Source: DASSCW01 sp036556325 (lineage in GTDB: Bacteria; Chloroflexota; Limnocylindria; QHBO01). From it: 51,650 nucleotides of DNA. The notes below the pieces were generated by a model. That model had not been told where the DNA came from. It did not search any database and saw only the letters and a list, made by a program, of their open reading frames with translations. The stretch lies in NCBI GenBank assembly GCA_036556325.1, contig DATBJR010000052.1, forward strand, positions 1 through 51,650, in the 5' to 3' direction. Within the stretch, counting starts at the first letter, position 1. Every line of letters starts with the position of its first letter. This document shows, piece after piece, positions 48,019 to 51,650 of this stretch. The translations under genes were made by a program, and so were the position numbers.

Positions 48019-50105
48019 CCCTCGTGGCCCGCCAGCAGGCTGCGGAAGGCTGCTTCGTCCAGGACCGGCACGCCGAGCTTCTCCGCCCTGGCGAGCTTGC
48101 TGCCGGCCTTCTCGCCGGCCACCAGGTAGTCGGTGGCCTTCGAGACCGAGCCCGCCGCGTGGCCACCCGCCGCGCGGATCGCATCCTCCGCCTCCTGGCG
48201 CGTGAAGCCCGGCAGCGTTCCGGTGACCACCAGCGTCCTGCCCGCCAGGGGTCCCGAGCCCGGTTCCGGTGGCGCCGCCCCCGGCTCGGGCGCCTCCGCC
48301 ACCACGCCGGCGTCCAGCAGCGCGTGCAGCGTGCCGGCGGTGTGCGCATCGGCGAAGTACGCAGCGATCCCCTCCGCCACGACCTGGCCGATGCCGAAGA
48401 CGGCGGTCAGCTCCTCGGCGGAGGCGCCGCGCAGCCGATCCGCCACGCGGCGGGTCCACTCGGCCTCCGACTCGGCCTCGCCGCGCGGCGTCTCGGCGAT
48501 CAGCCAGTTGGCGAGGTCGATGGCCGTCTGCTCGCCGACGTGCCGGATGCCCAGCGAGTTGAGGATGCGCGCCAGCGGGCGCCGTCGCGCACCCTGGATG
48601 GCCTTGTGCAGGTTCTCAGCAGACTTGCGGGCGAATCGGTCCAGGCCCTCGAGCGTCTCGACGTCGAGCCGGAACAGGTCGCCCGGCTCGTTCAGCAGCC
48701 CCTTCTCGGCCAGCTGGTTGACGACGGCAAAGCCGGCGCCCTCGATGTCGAAGCCGCCGCGGCCGGTGAAGTGCAGCAGCCCGCCGATGCGCTGGGCCGG
48801 GCACCACGGGTTCGGGCAGCGCCAGACGACCTCTCCCTCCTCGCGGACGGCCTCCGTGCCGCACACCGGGCAGCTGGATGGCATCTCCCAGACGACCTCC
48901 GACCCGTCCCGGGCGTCGACCACCGCCGAGACGACCTCGGGAATGACGTCGCCGGCCCGCTGCAGCACGACGGTGTCGCCGACCCGCAGGTCCTTGCGCC
49001 GGATCTCGTCGATGTTGTGCAGGGTGGCATTGCGCACCGTGGTGCCGCCCACGAACACCGGCGTCACATGCGCGACGGGTGTCATGGCCCCGGTGCGGCC
49101 CACGTAGACCTCGATCTGCTCGAGCTTGGTGGTGACCTGCTGCGCCGGGAACTTGTAGGCGGTCGCCCAGCGTGGTGCCCGCGCCACGAACCCCAGCTGC
49201 CCCTGCTGGGCCACCGAGTCGACCTTGATGACGATGCCGTCGGTCTCGTAGTCCAGGTCGCGGCGCTTCTCCGCCCATTCGTCCACGAAGCCGATGACGT
49301 CGTCGATGCCCCGCGCCTGGCGGGTGGCAGGGTTGATGGGAAAGCCCAGCTCGCGCATCAGCGCCAGGGCCTCGGAATGGCTGGCCAGCCCCGGCACCCC
49401 GACCAGCTGGTACGCCCACAGGGAGAGGCGCCGGCTGGCGGTGATGGCCGGATCCTTCTGGCGCACCGTGCCGGCCGCCGTGTTGCGGGCGTTGGCGTAC
49501 AGCGGCTTGCCTGCCTGCTCGAGCTGCTCGTTCAGTGCCGCGAACGCGCCACGCGGCATGTAGACCTCGCCCCGCACCTCCAGCTGGTCGCCGGGCGGAT
49601 CGGCTCGCAGGCGCAGCGGAATCGCCCGCACCGTGCGCAGGTTAGGGGTCACGTCCTCGCCGGTGGTGCCGTCGCCGCGGGTTGCGCCGCGCACGAAGGT
49701 GCGCCCCTCGTAGCGCAGGCTGATGGCCAGCCCGTCGATCTTCAGCTCACACACGTAGGCGACCGGCGGATCGGCCTCCTCGAGCCCCAGCCCGCGGCGG
49801 ACCCGGGCGTCGAACTCGCGGAGCTCGTCATGGCCGAAGACGTTGCCCAGCGACAGCATCGGCACCTGGTGGCGCACTTCGGCAAACGCGCCCGATGGCG
49901 CCGCGCCAACCCGCTGGGTGGGCGAGTCCGCGGTGGCCAGCTCCGGATGCGCCGCCTCCAGGTCCTGCAGCTCGCGCAGCAGCCGGTCATAGACCTGGTC
50001 CTCCAGGGTCGGGTCGTCGAGGACGTGGTAGCGGTAGTTCGCCTCGTCGATGATCCCGCGCAGCTCGGCCGCACGGGCTGCCGGATCGACGGCGGTGCCG
50101 CTCAC
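48015..50105 (-). CDS. ligA: NAD-dependent DNA ligase
   Basis: Replicative and repair ligase, 696 residues, usual length. The Ia domain (NYRYHVLDDPTLEDQVYDRL) precedes the adenylation domain with the active lysine in KIDG (Lys122), then an OB-fold, a four-Cys zinc finger (CPVCGTE and CPNPWCPAQ), helix-hairpin-helix repeats, and a C-terminal BRCT domain from about residue 617 (GRTLVVTGTLPGFTRQEAE). The GTG start overlaps the DinB-fold gene stop (GTGA), and its own stop overlaps osmC. Confidence 0.98.
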   Translation of the reverse strand: MSGTAVDPAARAAELRGIIDEANYRYHVLDDPTLEDQVYDRLLRELQDLEAAHPELATADSPTQRVGAAPSGAFAEVRHQVPMLSLGNVFGHDELREFDARVRRGLGLEEADPPVAYVCELKIDGLAISLRYEGRTFVRGATRGDGTTGEDVTPNLRTVRAIPLRLRADPPGDQLEVRGEVYMPRGAFAALNEQLEQAGKPLYANARNTAAGTVRQKDPAITASRRLSLWAYQLVGVPGLASHSEALALMRELGFPINPATRQARGIDDVIGFVDEWAEKRRDLDYETDGIVIKVDSVAQQGQLGFVARAPRWATAYKFPAQQVTTKLEQIEVYVGRTGAMTPVAHVTPVFVGGTTVRNATLHNIDEIRRKDLRVGDTVVLQRAGDVIPEVVSAVVDARDGSEVVWEMPSSCPVCGTEAVREEGEVVWRCPNPWCPAQRIGGLLHFTGRGGFDIEGAGFAVVNQLAEKGLLNEPGDLFRLDVETLEGLDRFARKSAENLHKAIQGARRRPLARILNSLGIRHVGEQTAIDLANWLIAETPRGEAESEAEWTRRVADRLRGASAEELTAVFGIGQVVAEGIAAYFADAHTAGTLHALLDAGVVAEAPEPGAAPPEPGSGPLAGRTLVVTGTLPGFTRQEAEDAIRAAGGHAAGSVSKATDYLVAGEKAGSKLARAEKLGVPVLDEAAFRSLLAGHEG

Positions 50106-50608
50106 CGGTCCTCCTCGTCGCCGCCCTGGGCCTCGTTGAACCAGGCACGCAGGTCCATGGCGTGCTCCCGATAGTGCTCGGCGCCGTCGTCCTGGATCAC
50201 GCGCTCCAGCGAGTCGCCGTAGCTCACCTTGTCATCCAGCATCGCCGGATCCACGCGTCGCAGCCGGGTCAGCATCGCGTCGTAGGCCGCTTCCTCGCGC
50301 TGGCGCACGGTGGCCAGGTCCGTCTCGGCCGCGACCCGGGCGACGACGGCGTTCCGCTCGTCCACGTCCAGCTCGTCCTCGCCGAACTCGGCGAGGCGGC
50401 CCCCTTCGGCGCTGTGCAGCGCCTCGGCCGCGTGGCCGGTCCAGTAGCCGATGTGGGCGATCAGCTCCCGCGCGCTCCAGTTCCCCACCAGGCCGGGAGC
50501 CAGCAGCAGGTCGGGCTCCACGTCGGCCAGGGCCGCCATGAAGTCGGCGCGGGCTGCTTCCAGCTCCGCGACCAGGGCCTGCACGTGTTCGGGACCGCGC
50601 TCGATCAT
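50102..50608 (-). CDS. DinB-fold (ClbS/DfsB or DinB_2-like) protein
   Basis: A 168-residue four-helix bundle with the opening RADFMAALADVEPDLLLAPG, NWSARELIAHIGYWTGHAAEA carrying the first His, and YREHAMDLRAWFNEA near the end with the second. The pattern resembles the ClbS/DfsB branch, which includes self-resistance enzymes, but function is not certain. ATG 50608 follows TAGGAT (minus, 50620-50615) by 6 nt. It lies between pcrA and ligA and overlaps ligA. Confidence 0.85.
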   Translation of the reverse strand: MIERGPEHVQALVAELEAARADFMAALADVEPDLLLAPGLVGNWSARELIAHIGYWTGHAAEALHSAEGGRLAEFGEDELDVDERNAVVARVAAETDLATVRQREEAAYDAMLTRLRRVDPAMLDDKVSYGDSLERVIQDDGAEHYREHAMDLRAWFNEAQGGDEEDR

Positions 50609-50614
50609 GGGCCG

Positions 50615-50620
50615 ATCCTA
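50615..50620 (-). promoter_or_regulatory. Predicted -10 element (TAGGAT) of the DinB-ligA-osmC unit
   Basis: TAGGAT ends 6 nt before ATG 50608 on the minus strand, in the 17-nt gap after pcrA. It would allow ligA to be expressed apart from pcrA. Confidence 0.5.
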
Positions 50621-50625
50621 CCGGC

Positions 50626-51650
50626 TCAGGCGCGTTCGAGGCCCGCGTAGGCGGCGATCAGCCGCTTCACGCCCTGCCCCACGAAGGCGACGGTCACCTC
50701 CTCGTCGCCCTTCACCCACTGGCTGGACACCACGATGCCCTCCCCGAAGCGCCGATGCGTCACGCGGTCTCCGGCATGCCAGGCAAGCTCCGTCGCCCCG
50801 CCCGCGCGCTCCTGCAGGTCACGCCCGCCCGCCGGGCGATCGAAGGTGCCTGTCCCGAGGTCCGGCTCCGCGCCGGTGGCATAGCCAGCGTTGGCCGCCC
50901 GTTGGCGGGCGGCGTCGAGCGAGGCGCCGACCGGGTTGGCGACCGGCGCCGACAGGTCGGGCAGCGACACCGGGCGCAACGGCTCACCCATGCGATTGCG
51001 GATCGGCGCGCGATAGCCGGACGGCAGCCAGGCGTCATCGTCCGTGCCGCGACGGTCGCCCCAGGCCCCGCCACGACGGAACGGGGCGCCAGCTGCCTCC
51101 GGCGGCACGTCGAGCAGCTCCTCCGGCAGCTCTGCCAGGAAGCGGCTCGCCTCGGCGGCCGCGCCGACGCCCCAGGTTGACCGATGCCGAGCGTGCACGA
51201 GGTAGAGGCGATCCTTGGCGCGTGTCATGCCCACGTAGGCCAGGCGCCGCTCCTCCTCCAGCTCGCGCTCGTCCTCGAGCGCGCGCTTGTGCGGGAGCAG
51301 GCCCTCCTCCAGGCCCACGATGAAGACGACCGGGAACTCCAGGCCCTTGGCGGCGTGCAGCGTGATCAGCGTGATCCGGTCGGGGCGCTCCTCCAGCGTG
51401 TCCTGGTCGGAGACGAGCGCCACCTCCTCCAGGAAGCGGGCGAGCCCCTCGGGCACGGCCAGCTCGTCGAACTCGGCGGCATGGTTGCGCAGCTCCAGGA
51501 GGTTCGTCCAGCGCTCCTCGCCGTCATCCGTCCCATCCTGCACGGCGGCCTGCATTCCCGACTTCTCGAACACGGCATCGAACAACGCCGAGGGCGGCTC
51601 CCTGTTCGCCAGCTCCATCAGGCCGGCTGCGATGTCCCGGAACGCCCCCA
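50626..51650 (-). CDS. pcrA: UvrD/PcrA-type DNA helicase, C-terminal part (5' end outside window)
   Basis: The last 340 or so residues of a superfamily 1A helicase; the reading frame stays open to the right edge. Helicase motif V/Va is seen in ITLITLHAAKGLEFPVVFI, GLEEGLLPHKR follows, and motif VI is RRLAYVGMTRAKDRLYL. A long linker leads to a Tudor-like tail (WHAGDRVTHRRFGEGIVV), the RNA-polymerase-binding domain typical of PcrA. Repair and replication-fork helicase activity follows from the family. Upstream of DinB-ligA-osmC. Confidence 0.95.
   Translation of the reverse strand, partial: GAFRDIAAGLMELANREPPSALFDAVFEKSGMQAAVQDGTDDGEERWTNLLELRNHAAEFDELAVPEGLARFLEEVALVSDQDTLEERPDRITLITLHAAKGLEFPVVFIVGLEEGLLPHKRALEDERELEEERRLAYVGMTRAKDRLYLVHARHRSTWGVGAAAEASRFLAELPEELLDVPPEAAGAPFRRGGAWGDRRGTDDDAWLPSGYRAPIRNRMGEPLRPVSLPDLSAPVANPVGASLDAARQRAANAGYATGAEPDLGTGTFDRPAGGRDLQERAGGATELAWHAGDRVTHRRFGEGIVVSSQWVKGDEEVTVAFVGQGVKRLIAAYAGLERA

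Overview
This is a G+C-rich chromosomal window, densely packed with genes on both strands. Third codon positions are almost always G or C, many starts are GTG, and intergenic gaps are short. I see no tRNA, rRNA, CRISPR array, prophage or insertion sequence. Gene content (GatCAB, NAD-dependent LigA, one DnaE-type Pol III alpha, PcrA, many small detoxification-family enzymes) and the frequent leaderless promoters fit a free-living soil or freshwater bacterium. My best guess is a Chloroflexota lineage, with an actinobacterial relative as the alternative. This placement is inference, not a search result.

Layout. 1-3.1 kb (minus): a Rieske oxygenase cut by the window edge and a secreted S33 peptidase. 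3.1-5.9 kb (plus): a complete polar amino-acid ABC importer (lipoprotein, permease, ATPase). 6-10.5 kb: a small zinc ribbon, a winged-helix protein and dnaE. 10.5-27 kb is an accessory region of detoxification and repair families: a Rox-like FAD monooxygenase, five RibD C-terminal (dihydrofolate-reductase-like) paralogues, two DinB-fold proteins, two HTH_42 (AlkZ-like) proteins, an ArsR-controlled operon, a PhnD-like binding protein facing an M20 peptidase, a Gfo/Idh dehydrogenase with an SMP-30 lactonase, a DAO-type oxidase and a glyoxalase-fold protein. 27-31.8 kb: a c-di-GMP block of three genes (GGDEF-EAL, GGDEF and a lone degenerate GDDEF domain). 31.8-38.2 kb: an M3 oligopeptidase, a possible structured RNA, two J-domain-like paralogues, an inositol-phosphatase family enzyme and gatB. 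38.3-47.5 kb: a methyltransferase and aminotransferase pair, a Na+/H+ antiporter, a DUF1684 protein, gatA-gatC and a YceI protein. 47.5-51.6 kb (minus): osmC, ligA, a DinB-fold gene and the 3' part of pcrA, read as pcrA-dinB-ligA-osmC.

The strongest cross-window signal is promoter architecture. At least fifteen genes have a TANNNT -10 hexamer ending 6-9 nt before the start codon with no Shine-Dalgarno sequence, which indicates leaderless mRNAs and settles several start codons. At two divergent gene pairs a single TANNNTA heptamer supplies the -10 for both strands. Four convergent gene pairs end on one shared CTAG, so both stop codons overlap. The two c-di-GMP transcription units share a 17-bp motif, GGTCCTWTTGGGCCATT, at nearly the same distance (33 and 34 nt) from their GTG starts. 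I do not recognise this motif, and it is the best candidate here for an undescribed regulatory element.
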